A stretch of DNA of 49,367 nt from a virus. The position numbers and the translations under genes were made by a program. The DNA lies in the IMG/VR virus record IMGVR_UViG_3300036944_000680, positions 1 to 49,367 of that record; one strand, given 5' to 3'. The notes under the pieces were generated by a model. The model did not search any database and had not been told where the DNA came from. It saw only the letters and a list, made by a program, of their open reading frames with translations. Positions 40,800 to 48,131 of the stretch are shown piece after piece; the first letter of the stretch is position 1, and every line of letters starts with the position of its first letter.

Positions 40800-40828
40800 T
40801 TGTATTCTTTTTTGTTTTGTGCTACACT
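40800..40828 (+). promoter_or_regulatory. Promoter giving a leaderless mRNA at 40837
   Basis: TTGTAT (40800-40805), 17-bp spacer ending in TGTGC, TACACT (40823-40828). The start should be near 40835-40836, directly before the ATG at 40837. Confidence 0.72.
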
Positions 40829-40836
40829 TACTAGGT

Positions 40837-41031
40837 ATGAAAAATAATAAAACATTCAATGACTTTATGTTTTCAAAATATGAAAAACATATAGAATCAT
40901 TAAGAGAAGAATTTAAAAATGATCCAGATACTTTTAGTAAATATTATCAAGAATACTTTGATTGGTTAGATGCTTTGTCATGGGATGAAATCTGCGATCA
41001 TGCTGATTTATTTAAATCAGAAAACGAATAG
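40837..41031 (+). CDS. Small acidic helical protein (leaderless)
   Basis: 64 residues: MKNNKTFNDFMFSKYEKHIE, then helical acidic sequence ending DHADLFKSENE. The ATG at 40837 is chosen because the promoter -10 ends at 40828, so no leader remains; an upstream ATG at 40789 lies before the promoter. No motif is recognised. A short strong transcription unit next to the large RNA. Confidence 0.58.
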   Translation: MKNNKTFNDFMFSKYEKHIESLREEFKNDPDTFSKYYQEYFDWLDALSWDEICDHADLFKSENE

Positions 41032-41096
41032 TTGTAATACAACGTGTAATACAGATATTGTCAAGTCATTTAAAAATAAGGTTTTAGAGACAACTT

Positions 41097-41125
41097 TTGA
41101 CTAATATTAATTACTATGCTATAAT
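41097..41125 (+). promoter_or_regulatory. Promoter for the metallophosphoesterase gene
   Basis: TTGACT (41097-41102), 17-bp spacer ending in TATGC, TATAAT (41120-41125). The gene starts at 41167. Confidence 0.88.
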
Positions 41126-41166
41126 TATGCAGAATTTAAGAACATTAAAAAACAAAAACAAATAAT

Positions 41167-42633
41167 ATGAAGTACACTCAAGAAGAAGAAAACATTATCA
41201 AGGATGGTGTATCTTCAGGAAAATCATATCAAACAATATCATCAGATATATTTGATAGCTTAGGAATTACCCGTGAGCCTGAAAGTGTCAGATCAAGGTA
41301 TAAGGTGATGCGTAAAAAAGACCCGTCACTTAAACCATTAAAGACTAATTCTCAGAACTCAGTTATGGCTGTTGTTGAAGACGAAGAACCTACGTTCTCA
41401 GTAGACACAGAAAACATGGTTACATGGAAATATAAGCATGGTGTGATTGAATTACCACTTGATTCACTTGATGATATTTTCTATCGTTATTCAAGACATG
41501 GCTTAAACATGAGCCAAGTTAAGATCCAAAATCATTATGGCTTGACAGCTATTCAATGGCAATCACTTAAGAGAACATTTGACCTTGTAAAAGATTCAGA
41601 TGTATTCAGCCCTTATTCATTATCACTTGTCAGTGGAAAAGAAGCCACTCAAATGATAGCAGATAAAATTGCTGAGAAATATTCTCCAAAGAATATGCGT
41701 GAAGTAATTGAGTATGAAGATGGTAAGCAAAGAAAGAAAGCCTATGACAATGCTATTAAGAAGGTATCAGAGCTTGACTACAGACGTTCAATATTTGAAT
41801 CTGAAATACTTGACTATTTATCTGAATCTAAACTTAAGGTAACGGTTACAAAGACTGCTGATGCAAAGATTGAACATGGAGTATCTGTTGTTCAGGATTT
41901 ACACGTTGGGGCAAACATTCCAGAGACAAGAAACCTACCAAGATTTGATGAAGCTGTAATCAGAGATAGACTAAACCAAGTTGCTATTGACATAAATGAA
42001 AGGGGTGCAAAGAAGAATACTATTGTATTTAACGGTGACCTAATTGAAACCTTTACAGGATTAAATCATATCAACAGTTGGAAGAATATTGATGCTGCGT
42101 ATGGTTATGGTGTTAGAGCCACTATTAAGGCTTATGAACTTATTAATGAATTTCTACAGAAGGTTAATAACATTCATGAAGTTCTTATTGTTGCTGGTAA
42201 TCATGATAGAACTACATCAAACAATAATGAAGATGTAGATGGAGAAGTTGTACAATGGATTCACTACATGGTTAAGGGTACATTTGGTAAACAGTTCAAT
42301 GTTGAATGGTCATCAGATGTTATCACTAGGCTTATTTGTGGTGTTGGTTATATCTTTACTCATGGCCACTTAGGAATATCTAAGAGATCCGCTGCAGAGA
42401 TTGTTAACCTATATGGTTTTCCTGGTGTATATAATATTGTTTGTGAAGGTCATCTCCACACAAGAAAGATTAAGGCTGATACAGCTACCCATAGGGTCTG
42501 TGTATTCTCATCTATCTTTACTGGAAATAACTATTCAGAAAAATTGGGATTCTCTACGTTGCCTGGTTACGCTTACCTTTACTCAAAGAAAGGTTTGAAT
42601 TACCCAGTTGTTATTGATGTACCATTAGCATAA
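41167..42633 (+). CDS. Metallophosphoesterase with Myb/HTH-like N-terminus
   Basis: 488 residues. The N-terminus (YTQEEENIIKDGVSSGKSYQ and TREPESVRSRYKVMRK) resembles a Myb/SANT DNA-binding repeat. The C-terminal half (about 235-470) is a calcineurin-type phosphoesterase: VVQDLHVGANI, VFNGDLIETF, VAGNHDRTT, FTHGHLG and CEGHLHTRKI. Asp, His and Asn ligands for two metals are visible. Such enzymes cut DNA or nucleotides; Mre11/SbcD are relatives. DNA binding plus nuclease chemistry suggests a DNA-processing function during replication or defence escape. Confidence 0.85.
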   Translation: MKYTQEEENIIKDGVSSGKSYQTISSDIFDSLGITREPESVRSRYKVMRKKDPSLKPLKTNSQNSVMAVVEDEEPTFSVDTENMVTWKYKHGVIELPLDSLDDIFYRYSRHGLNMSQVKIQNHYGLTAIQWQSLKRTFDLVKDSDVFSPYSLSLVSGKEATQMIADKIAEKYSPKNMREVIEYEDGKQRKKAYDNAIKKVSELDYRRSIFESEILDYLSESKLKVTVTKTADAKIEHGVSVVQDLHVGANIPETRNLPRFDEAVIRDRLNQVAIDINERGAKKNTIVFNGDLIETFTGLNHINSWKNIDAAYGYGVRATIKAYELINEFLQKVNNIHEVLIVAGNHDRTTSNNNEDVDGEVVQWIHYMVKGTFGKQFNVEWSSDVITRLICGVGYIFTHGHLGISKRSAAEIVNLYGFPGVYNIVCEGHLHTRKIKADTATHRVCVFSSIFTGNNYSEKLGFSTLPGYAYLYSKKGLNYPVVIDVPLA

Positions 42634-42647
42634 TTAAAAATACAAAA

Positions 42648-42672
42648 GAAGGTGGGTATAATACTCACCTTC
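42648..42672 (+). terminator. Strong hairpin after the phosphoesterase gene
   Basis: A 10-bp stem (GAAGGTGGGT/ACTCACCTTC, one G-U pair) with a 5-nt loop. It lacks a T-run and lies 6 bp before the tRNA, so RNA processing is equally likely. Confidence 0.55.
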
Positions 42673-42678
42673 AATAAT

Positions 42679-42750
42679 ACACGAATAGCTCAATGGTAGA
42701 GCAACTAGCTTATTCCTAGTCTGTTGGGGGTTCAAGTCCCTCTTCGTGTA
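42679..42750 (+). tRNA. tRNA-Ile (UAU), decoding AUA
   Basis: 72 nt. Acceptor ACACGAA/TTCGTGT (42679-42685, 42743-42749), D arm GCTC...GAGC, anticodon stem ACTAG/CTAGT with loop CTTATTC (42709-42715), T arm GGGGG-TTCAAGT-CCCTC. All stems close, and CCA is not encoded. The anticodon TAT reads AUA, which is frequent in this AT-rich genome. U at position 37 is unusual (normally a purine), so modification or function may differ. Confidence 0.85.
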
Positions 42751-42793
42751 CATAGTTCCATTTTGGAACGAACTGTTTCCGTTTTAGAAACAC

Positions 42794-43045
42794 TTGAAAA
42801 GTAATATGAAATATATAGATTATAAAGGAAAATTAGATTTAATAGTAGATGAAGTTACAGCACCAGCTTTTGAATGGGAAACTGGTACTGTTAAAGATGT
42901 TAATGAAGCTATAAAATATATAAAAGAAAATCATGGTTATTCAAGACATTGTGGTGTCCCAATACATAGGGGTAAGAATGATGAGTTAAACAATTTGGTA
43001 AGTATACTAGATGAATTATATGAAGATGGGTATGAGTCAATTTAA
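42794..43045 (+). CDS. Small protein of unknown function
   Basis: 83 residues, mixed alpha/beta (YIDYKGKLDLIVDEVTAPAF, then a helical VNEAIKYIKENHGYSRHCGV). It may use an adjacent Cys/His pair. It overlaps the next gene by about 14 bp. Two hairpins (GTTCC/GGAAC and GTTTC/GAAAC, 42754-42782) lie in its leader. No family is recognised. Confidence 0.5.
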   Translation: MKSNMKYIDYKGKLDLIVDEVTAPAFEWETGTVKDVNEAIKYIKENHGYSRHCGVPIHRGKNDELNNLVSILDELYEDGYESI

Positions 43046-43181
43046 ACATGAAGAGTTTATTTCAAAGGTACAAAAAGATTACATTGAAATAAAGAAGAGA
43101 CTTGACAAGAAGAATATAACAATGAAAGATAGACTGAATGAAATGCGTTTAATGTATCCTGGATTTCTAGAAACAGAGTAG
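43032..43181 (+). CDS. Small basic helical protein
   Basis: 49 residues from ATG 43032 (MSQFKHEEFISKVQKDYIEI ... MYPGFLETE). An in-frame ATG at 43026 is also possible. Both overlap the preceding gene, which indicates translational coupling. It is charged and helical, without a motif. A weak GC-poor hairpin with a T-run follows at about 43180-43205. Confidence 0.5.
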   Translation: MSQFKHEEFISKVQKDYIEIKKRLDKKNITMKDRLNEMRLMYPGFLETE

Positions 43182-43234
43182 CCAATAGGGTTGCTTTTTT
43201 TCTTTAAAAAATCAAGTATACACTGTTATTACAC

Positions 43235-43263
43235 TTGCTTTTTTTATTGGAATATGCTATACT
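43235..43263 (+). promoter_or_regulatory. Promoter for 43296
   Basis: TTGCTT (43235-43240), 17-bp spacer ending in TATGC, TATACT (43258-43263). Confidence 0.85.
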
Positions 43264-43295
43264 TCCTTTAGATTTACATTAAACAATTTAATACA

Positions 43296-43613
43296 ATGAG
43301 TAACGAACAAAGAATAATGGCAAAAATAGAATATGAAGAACTTTTAAGGTCTGGCATGTTCTATGAATTTTTCGTAAGGGGCACTGGTGTGTGGAATACC
43401 GACAAGGATGAATGGTTTGCGTATTATGAAAGAGAAATACTATCTAAACGTAGACCAGTAGCTCATGTATGTAGCGAACACCTTATGCTTTACGATAAAG
43501 ATCACTGGATAGATTGGGATAATGATTTCGCAATGGATATACATTTATATACCTTAACAGAATTATTATGTCCGATGTGTACGCATGGTAAACAATTATC
43601 TTTAAACCTTTAA
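43296..43613 (+). CDS. Protein of unknown function with possible zinc ligands
   Basis: 105 residues, aromatic-rich (YEELLRSGMFYEFFVRGTGV, DEWFAYYEREIL). His and Cys occur in VAHVCSEHLMLYDKDH and LLCPMCTHGK, spaced as in zinc knuckles. It starts a promoter-led unit shared with the CPBP protease gene, which begins 11 bp later. Function unknown. Confidence 0.55.
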   Translation: MSNEQRIMAKIEYEELLRSGMFYEFFVRGTGVWNTDKDEWFAYYEREILSKRRPVAHVCSEHLMLYDKDHWIDWDNDFAMDIHLYTLTELLCPMCTHGKQLSLNL

Positions 43614-43624
43614 ACATTTAACAA

Positions 43625-43978
43625 ATGAAAAAAGCAATCTTGTATTTTGTAGGCTACTTAGTTTATATGTATGTAGCAGCTCCACTTTATGACAGTAAGG
43701 TATTTGCACTTCTTATTGTTGCACCACTTGCTGAGGAATTAATCTTTAGGTATTTACCATTAACATTTATTGATAAGTTTGCACCTCTATATAGAGACCA
43801 TATGTGGATATTATCATCTGCAATATTTGGATTCATACATTTTCAATCACCTAACCCGCTAGCATATCAATTTGTATTCGGTATAGCTATGGGTAGAATA
43901 TTTCTTGATACAAAGAAGTATTGGCTTGTTGTTCTTTTCCACTTTATCTGGAATTTAATCTGTTTATTGTCTTCATAA
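43625..43978 (+). CDS. CPBP (CAAX-like) intramembrane metalloprotease
   Basis: 117 residues with four or so hydrophobic helices. All three hallmarks of the ABI/CPBP family are present: EEXXXR as EELIFR (residues 37-42), FXXXH as FGFIH (H72), and HXXXN as HFIWN (H106, N110). Length is short because only the minimal core is kept. In bacteria these enzymes cleave membrane substrates and give bacteriocin immunity. In a phage it may act on the host envelope or on a membrane-bound defence or regulator; the substrate is unknown. A terminator follows. Confidence 0.85.
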   Translation: MKKAILYFVGYLVYMYVAAPLYDSKVFALLIVAPLAEELIFRYLPLTFIDKFAPLYRDHMWILSSAIFGFIHFQSPNPLAYQFVFGIAMGRIFLDTKKYWLVVLFHFIWNLICLLSS

Positions 43979-43988
43979 TTTAAAAAAT

Positions 43989-44013
43989 AGGGGTACATAT
44001 TGTACCTCTTTTT
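43989..44013 (+). terminator. Intrinsic terminator after the CPBP gene
   Basis: Nine pairs (AGGGGTACA/TGTACCTCT, one G-U), loop TAT, then TTTTT. The next promoter begins directly after it. Confidence 0.85.
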
Positions 44014-44015
44014 AC

Positions 44016-44044
44016 TTGCATTATTTACTAAAATGTGCTACAAT
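44016..44044 (+). promoter_or_regulatory. Promoter giving a leaderless resolvase mRNA
   Basis: TTGCAT (44016-44021), 17-bp spacer ending in TGTGC, TACAAT (44039-44044). Start expected at 44051, exactly the A of the next ATG. Confidence 0.83.
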
Positions 44045-44050
44045 GGATTC

Positions 44051-44518
44051 ATGATACAATTAACTGTACCAATATATTATAAGGATTTTGTACCTCGTGC
44101 AAAAAAGAATCCTCTCATCGGAATGAACTGGATGATAGGTGCATCAAATACATTTGTTAAGGGTGGTGAAACAACATCTGCCTATGCAACAATGAAAAAG
44201 AAGATACACGAATTAATTTTAAAGAACAAAGATTTAATATTATCCACAAATGGTGGGGAGAAGTTAAGTCAAGTAAATGGTTATCATGTGGATTATAAGG
44301 TATACATTAAAAGAGATGGTACTGATGGACATAATGTTAGATCGGCAATAGAAAAGATGTTCTTAGATGCTCTACAGGGTGCAGATATTATAGATGATGA
44401 TAGGTATGCATATACATCATACCACGAAACACATCTTGACAGGATTGGAAAACCACGCTGTGAAATAACAATAAGTCAATTAGATTTAGATTATCATTAT
44501 GAAATTAAGAAACAATAA
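44051..44518 (+). CDS. rusA: RusA-like Holliday-junction resolvase (leaderless)
   Basis: 155 residues from ATG 44051; a frame start at 44000 lies upstream of the promoter and is rejected. The strand MIQLTVPIYYKDFVPRAKK is the RusA N-terminus. RDGTDGHNVRSAIEKMFLDALQGADIIDDDRYA has the family layout (D-x-D-N-like loop, DAL, then DDD), with G and H at positions where the usual D-N motif varies. The acidic metal-binding residues are mostly kept. It resolves branched DNA made during replication or packaging. Confidence 0.8.
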   Translation: MIQLTVPIYYKDFVPRAKKNPLIGMNWMIGASNTFVKGGETTSAYATMKKKIHELILKNKDLILSTNGGEKLSQVNGYHVDYKVYIKRDGTDGHNVRSAIEKMFLDALQGADIIDDDRYAYTSYHETHLDRIGKPRCEITISQLDLDYHYEIKKQ

Positions 44519-44519
44519 T

Positions 44520-44849
44520 ATGGAAAAGATTTTTTTAGAAGATGTAGATAAAATAAATAAATTACTTAATCATGGTAAATATATTGAAGCATTACCTGAG
44601 ATAATAAAGAGCATAGAATATATGGCAGAGGGAACTACTGCTATACCTTACTGTTCATTTTACCAATTTAAAACAGATGAATGTAGTGGTATATCTTTTG
44701 ATATCGGTTTTATAATTAATGGAAAAATGTGGTGTAGTGATGTCTTTGTAAAAAATGATAGAAATTATATATCAGACGTATTTAATCAGGTGGTTAAACA
44801 AAGAAAGATAATAATTAGAATACTAAAAGAAGAATCTTTAAAGTCATAA
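44520..44849 (+). CDS. Unknown protein
   Basis: 109 residues from ATG 44520, right after the resolvase stop (TAATATG-type coupling). Helical N-terminus (FLEDVDKINKLLNHGKYIEA) followed by beta elements (CSFYQFKTDECSGISFDIGF, KMWCSDVFVKNDRNY). No motif. It is co-translated with the resolvase and a metalloprotease. Confidence 0.5.
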   Translation: MEKIFLEDVDKINKLLNHGKYIEALPEIIKSIEYMAEGTTAIPYCSFYQFKTDECSGISFDIGFIINGKMWCSDVFVKNDRNYISDVFNQVVKQRKIIIRILKEESLKS

Positions 44850-44850
44850 T

Positions 44851-45315
44851 ATGAAAGATAAAAAACTATACGGTATTGAGTTAATATTTGAACCCTACGA
44901 CCAACAACTTATTATTTTATATGGTGACTTTGGTGAGTGCATTAAGTATTTGATACAAGAATATCCAGAGGATAGGGAAGAATTAATAAATTACACTGGT
45001 TCTCCTGCTGGATTTGTATATGTTAATAAAGGTAACATTCCTAAAATAATGTATATAGGAAAAACACCAAACAATTACCCTGTTATTGCACATGAACTGA
45101 TTCATTACTGTTTACTTTTACTAAGTAATATTGGTGTTACAATTATACCAGAGGATGTTAGTCATCATGAACCATTAACCTACTTGGTTTCTTGGGCAAT
45201 GAAAAGGATAATGTTAGTAAAAAAACAAGACTGGTATGAGTGGGGCGGAAAACACACAAGTGATTGGAATATAATTAAGAAACAAAATGGAAAGAATAAA
45301 AAGAAACTTCAATAG
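44851..45315 (+). CDS. Putative HExxH zinc metalloprotease
   Basis: 154 residues. HELIH at residues 81-85 (AHELIHYCLLLLSN) and a downstream SHHEPLTYLVSW with E107 give the three-ligand pattern of gluzincin-type proteases. No signal peptide or membrane segment, so it may act inside the host cell, perhaps on a host protein. It starts one base after the previous stop and overlaps the next gene by 29 bp. The endolysin also has an HExxH, but the surrounding sequence differs. Confidence 0.72.
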   Translation: MKDKKLYGIELIFEPYDQQLIILYGDFGECIKYLIQEYPEDREELINYTGSPAGFVYVNKGNIPKIMYIGKTPNNYPVIAHELIHYCLLLLSNIGVTIIPEDVSHHEPLTYLVSWAMKRIMLVKKQDWYEWGGKHTSDWNIIKKQNGKNKKKLQ

Positions 45316-45493
45316 AATATCAGCATCAAAACCAAGTCAATCATCAATAGTATCATTCTTTTCAACCTGTATTGAAAACAAATACTCAATGAAAGAGGTA
45401 ACTGATGGCTTCAATAATCTTGTAGATAAAAAGGATTACAGTAGAAGTGATTATGATGATCTATTACAGCAATGTGTTAACCTTGCTAAGTAG
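45287..45493 (+). CDS. Small helical protein overlapping the protease gene
   Basis: 68 residues, basic start (MERIKRNFNRISASKPSQSS) and a central helix with Cys (IENKYSMKEVTDGFNNLVDK). It overlaps the metalloprotease by 29 bp, so translation is coupled. It may be a cofactor or inhibitor of the protease, which is inference. Confidence 0.5.
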   Translation: MERIKRNFNRISASKPSQSSIVSFFSTCIENKYSMKEVTDGFNNLVDKKDYSRSDYDDLLQQCVNLAK

Positions 45494-45590
45494 ACTTGAC
45501 AGCTCGAAAACCCTTATAAATTAACACCTTAAAATACCTAATTAGCCCACATGGTAAGATTATTAATATTGTGGTATATTGTTATATTGA

Positions 45591-45619
45591 TTGACTTTAA
45601 TGCCAAAATATGCTAAACT
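45591..45619 (+). promoter_or_regulatory. Promoter of the ribbon-helix-helix/chaperonin operon
   Basis: TTGACT (45591-45596), 17-bp spacer ending in TATGC, TAAACT (45614-45619). A leader of 24 nt with AAGAAGGA follows, one of few Shine-Dalgarno-like sites here. Confidence 0.83.
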
Positions 45620-45649
45620 TGACATGTTCCTAAGAAGGACAATTTAAAT

Positions 45650-45820
45650 ATGAAGACAGTACAAAGAGACGACAAAGTGAACTTAAGAGTACCTAAGGAG
45701 ACTAAAAAGTTTTATAAAACTAAATCACAGAAAACAGGGAAAACATTATCAGATATAGTAAATGATGTCTTGGATAGAGACATGGAAAAGGAAAATGAAA
45801 ATAACGATTTACGAGAATAA
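45650..45820 (+). CDS. Ribbon-helix-helix DNA-binding protein
   Basis: 56 residues: MKTVQRDDKVNLRVPKETKK, then helices FYKTKSQKTGKTLSDIVNDV and an acidic tail. The strand VNLRVP, turn, and two helices are the Arc/CopG ribbon-helix-helix fold. It would bind DNA as a dimer, perhaps its own promoter or a late phage switch. Its 3' end overlaps the next gene by 26 bp. Not visible in many automated annotations because it is short. Confidence 0.72.
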   Translation: MKTVQRDDKVNLRVPKETKKFYKTKSQKTGKTLSDIVNDVLDRDMEKENENNDLRE

Positions 45821-46076
45821 TATTGCATCAATAGCAGATCAATTAGATGAGCAAGAGGTAACCAAAACTCCTCTTGACGTTGAATGCATACACATATTAT
45901 TCTATCAAAATGAAATTGAATCAGATAGCTTTGTTGAAATAAAGAAAGAACAACTACTATTCAATTTAATGGATTGGGGAATAATTGAAGACATTGAATC
46001 AATTGAAACAACATACGACACAATATTTCAACCGAAAGCAAAACACAGGGCTGAAATAACACTAACACTAAAATAA
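45795..46076 (+). CDS. Small protein in the chaperonin operon
   Basis: 93 residues from ATG 45795, inside the end of the ribbon-helix-helix gene; an upstream frame start at 45762 would read through most of that overlap. Alpha/beta (MKITIYENNIASIADQLDEQ; EIKKEQLLFNLMDWGIIED; HRAEITLTLK). The function is unknown; it precedes GroEL by 2 bp. Confidence 0.5.
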   Translation: MKITIYENNIASIADQLDEQEVTKTPLDVECIHILFYQNEIESDSFVEIKKEQLLFNLMDWGIIEDIESIETTYDTIFQPKAKHRAEITLTLK

Positions 46077-46078
46077 TT

Positions 46079-47575
46079 ATGTATACAGAAAATTGTAATT
46101 TAAGATTTGATAAGGATGATATTATTGAAGCTATTGAAACAATAGTAACACCAATTGCAAAAACAATGTCACCGAGGGGGGGGGATGTTCTATTCAGAGG
46201 TGCGGATGGTGAGCCCATAATTACAAATGATGGGGCAACAATATCTAATAACTTCAAACCAAAGAATGAACTTCAAGCACTTATCATTGACACAATTGTG
46301 AAAGCCTCAAAGCAAACAGAAAAGGAGGCTGGTGACGCAACAAGTACAACAATACTTCTCATTGGTAAAATACTAATGTCCTTTATTAATAGTGAGATGA
46401 GCCATTTTGATTTCATCAGTTCTCTAAAGGACATTGAGGTTTACCTATTGTCTGAATTAGAAAGAATTAAAATAGATGGAAGTAAAAAAGAAGACCTCTT
46501 AAAGATCGCTTACATCTCATCTAATAATGATAAGGATATCGCTGAAATGTCTGTTGATGTAATATCAAAGGCAGGTGAGTTTGGTACTGTCAACATTGAC
46601 ATGAATTCTCAGAAACCAAATATCAAGTTTGATGGTGGGTTTATAAAGATTGGTGCAATACCATCAACTGAATTTCTAAATAAGGGTACTCATCTCATGT
46701 ATGAAAGAAGTGCTATATTTATTACTGATGGTACGTTATTCTACAATGAAGATATAAATATCATAGTACAAGAACTTGCTAAACAACATAAGGACATTAT
46801 CATTGTTGCAAATAAGTTCCAGGGTAAAACACAAGATTTACTTCTTAACATTCAATCATCTGAAAACGGCATTAATGTATTACCACTACAGTTTGATAAC
46901 ACAGAAGAAATAAAAGACATTGCAGCATACATTGGATGTCCTATATTCTCAAAGACATCTGGTAGAATTAATCAAAATGACGTTTTTTCTTTTATAGGTT
47001 CAACAGACATGGTTAGTGGAAACATGGCACGTGTTATTATAAACAAAGATGAAGAACCAGAAACAAGATCTAAACGTATTGATACACTTAGAAGTATGTA
47101 CAATGAATCTGAGGATATAGAAATTAAGTATCGTTTATCTTCAATGACATCTGGTGTTGTAACATTAGCTGTTGGTGGTAATTCAGTAATAGAACGTAAC
47201 CAACGTAAACTAAGGTTTGATGATGCCATCCTGGCCACATCAAAGGCAAAGATCCATGGATACTTACCAGGTGGTGGAACAGCTTTACATTCTATTTATC
47301 TTAAGTCACCATCAGATTATCTAGGTTCACTTATGTATGAAATCTGTACAGCAAACATTAAACAAATACATGAGAACTGTAACAAAGAATTTACTGGTCA
47401 GTACGATGAATACAACGGGCTTGATGCAGCAACACTTGAAACAGTTAACATGTTAGAAGCAGGGATATTTGATTCATATACAGCAGTTGAACAATCACTC
47501 ATTAATGCTATATCAGTATCTATTGGGCTTATCTCAGCAATGAGTAACACAATTATTATTAACAAATTTAATTAA
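46079..47575 (+). CDS. groL: Phage-encoded GroEL-type chaperonin (HSP60)
   Basis: 498 residues, about 50 shorter than bacterial GroEL. Equatorial signatures: TPIAKTMSPRGGDVLF, TNDGATIS, EAGDATSTTILLIGK (the catalytic Asp of GDGTTT is kept), LPGGGTALHS and the C-terminal NGLDAATLETVNMLEAGIFDSYTA with a helix. The apical domain (about 170-330) is divergent and slightly shorter. The usual C-terminal GGM repeat tail is missing. It is a distinct phage form that would build a ring to fold phage capsid or fibre proteins. It pairs with a GroES gene 249 bp downstream. Confidence 0.92.
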   Translation: MYTENCNLRFDKDDIIEAIETIVTPIAKTMSPRGGDVLFRGADGEPIITNDGATISNNFKPKNELQALIIDTIVKASKQTEKEAGDATSTTILLIGKILMSFINSEMSHFDFISSLKDIEVYLLSELERIKIDGSKKEDLLKIAYISSNNDKDIAEMSVDVISKAGEFGTVNIDMNSQKPNIKFDGGFIKIGAIPSTEFLNKGTHLMYERSAIFITDGTLFYNEDINIIVQELAKQHKDIIIVANKFQGKTQDLLLNIQSSENGINVLPLQFDNTEEIKDIAAYIGCPIFSKTSGRINQNDVFSFIGSTDMVSGNMARVIINKDEEPETRSKRIDTLRSMYNESEDIEIKYRLSSMTSGVVTLAVGGNSVIERNQRKLRFDDAILATSKAKIHGYLPGGGTALHSIYLKSPSDYLGSLMYEICTANIKQIHENCNKEFTGQYDEYNGLDAATLETVNMLEAGIFDSYTAVEQSLINAISVSIGLISAMSNTIIINKFN

Positions 47576-47582
47576 TTAAAAT

Positions 47583-47819
47583 ATGTCAAATCGAATTGAA
47601 GAATTTAAAAATAAAGTAGAGGAATTTAATAAGGAACTAGTTGTACTACAAGAAAAATACAACATAAAAATCGTAGCTCATCCAATTATTGTTCCAGCAA
47701 ATGATGAAGTTGAATTGGAACAAGTTGAGGGTGAAGTTGAGTTTGAAGGTGATGTTGATTTTGAAGTAAATGAAGCAGCCGGGGTAGGTACACCATCAGA
47801 AGATTCTGAAGAAAACTAA
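47583..47819 (+). CDS. Small acidic protein between GroEL and GroES
   Basis: 78 residues. Helical, charged first half (RIEEFKNKVEEFNKELVVLQ, coiled-coil like) and an acidic tail rich in Glu and Val (QVEGEVEFEGDVDFEVNE, end GVGTPSEDSEEN). No family is recognised. Its position suggests a client adaptor or modulator of the chaperonin, which is inference. Confidence 0.55.
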   Translation: MSNRIEEFKNKVEEFNKELVVLQEKYNIKIVAHPIIVPANDEVELEQVEGEVEFEGDVDFEVNEAAGVGTPSEDSEEN

Positions 47820-47823
47820 CTAT

Positions 47824-48108
47824 ATGATTATCAAAATAGAAAACATTCAACTGGAAAAAGGTTATCTATTTGTTGAACCATATGAACCAGAGGTTGAGGG
47901 TTATGCACTTAACCTTTCTGCAGAAGATAAACCTTATTACGGTAGGATTGTAAATGTTAGCAATAAGAATAAATGGTTTAGCAGAAGTAAATACAATGTT
48001 AATGATATCATCTTATTCAGACGAGAAATGTATTCATCAATGAGTGTCAATGGTAAGGTATATAACTTAATGATGGAAGAAGATGTTATTGGAATTATAA
48101 CACAATAA
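47824..48108 (+). CDS. groS: Phage-encoded GroES-type co-chaperonin
   Basis: 94 residues, matching the GroES length (about 97). Typical layout: LEKGYLFVEPYEPEVEGYAL (with the mobile loop region EPEVEGYALNL), YGRIVNVSNKN, YNVNDIILFRR (the G-D-x-V-L-F element) and KVYNLMMEEDVIGIIT (the conserved end). The mobile loop is degenerate. It follows GroEL rather than preceding it, opposite to bacterial groESL. It would close the phage ring. A convergent terminator follows. Confidence 0.87.
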   Translation: MIIKIENIQLEKGYLFVEPYEPEVEGYALNLSAEDKPYYGRIVNVSNKNKWFSRSKYNVNDIILFRREMYSSMSVNGKVYNLMMEEDVIGIITQ

Positions 48109-48109
48109 A

Positions 48110-48131
48110 AAAACACCCTAGTCGGTGTTTT
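48110..48131. terminator. Bidirectional terminator between the convergent arms
   Basis: Stem AAAACACC/GGTGTTTT (8 bp) with a 6-nt loop, with A and T runs at both sides. It overlaps the end of the minus-strand virion gene (stop 48118-48120) and lies 2 bp after the GroES stop. Confidence 0.85.

Noticed and set aside
44000-44050. Longer start for the resolvase at 44000
   Set aside because: It would include a terminator tail and the promoter; RusA similarity starts at 44051.
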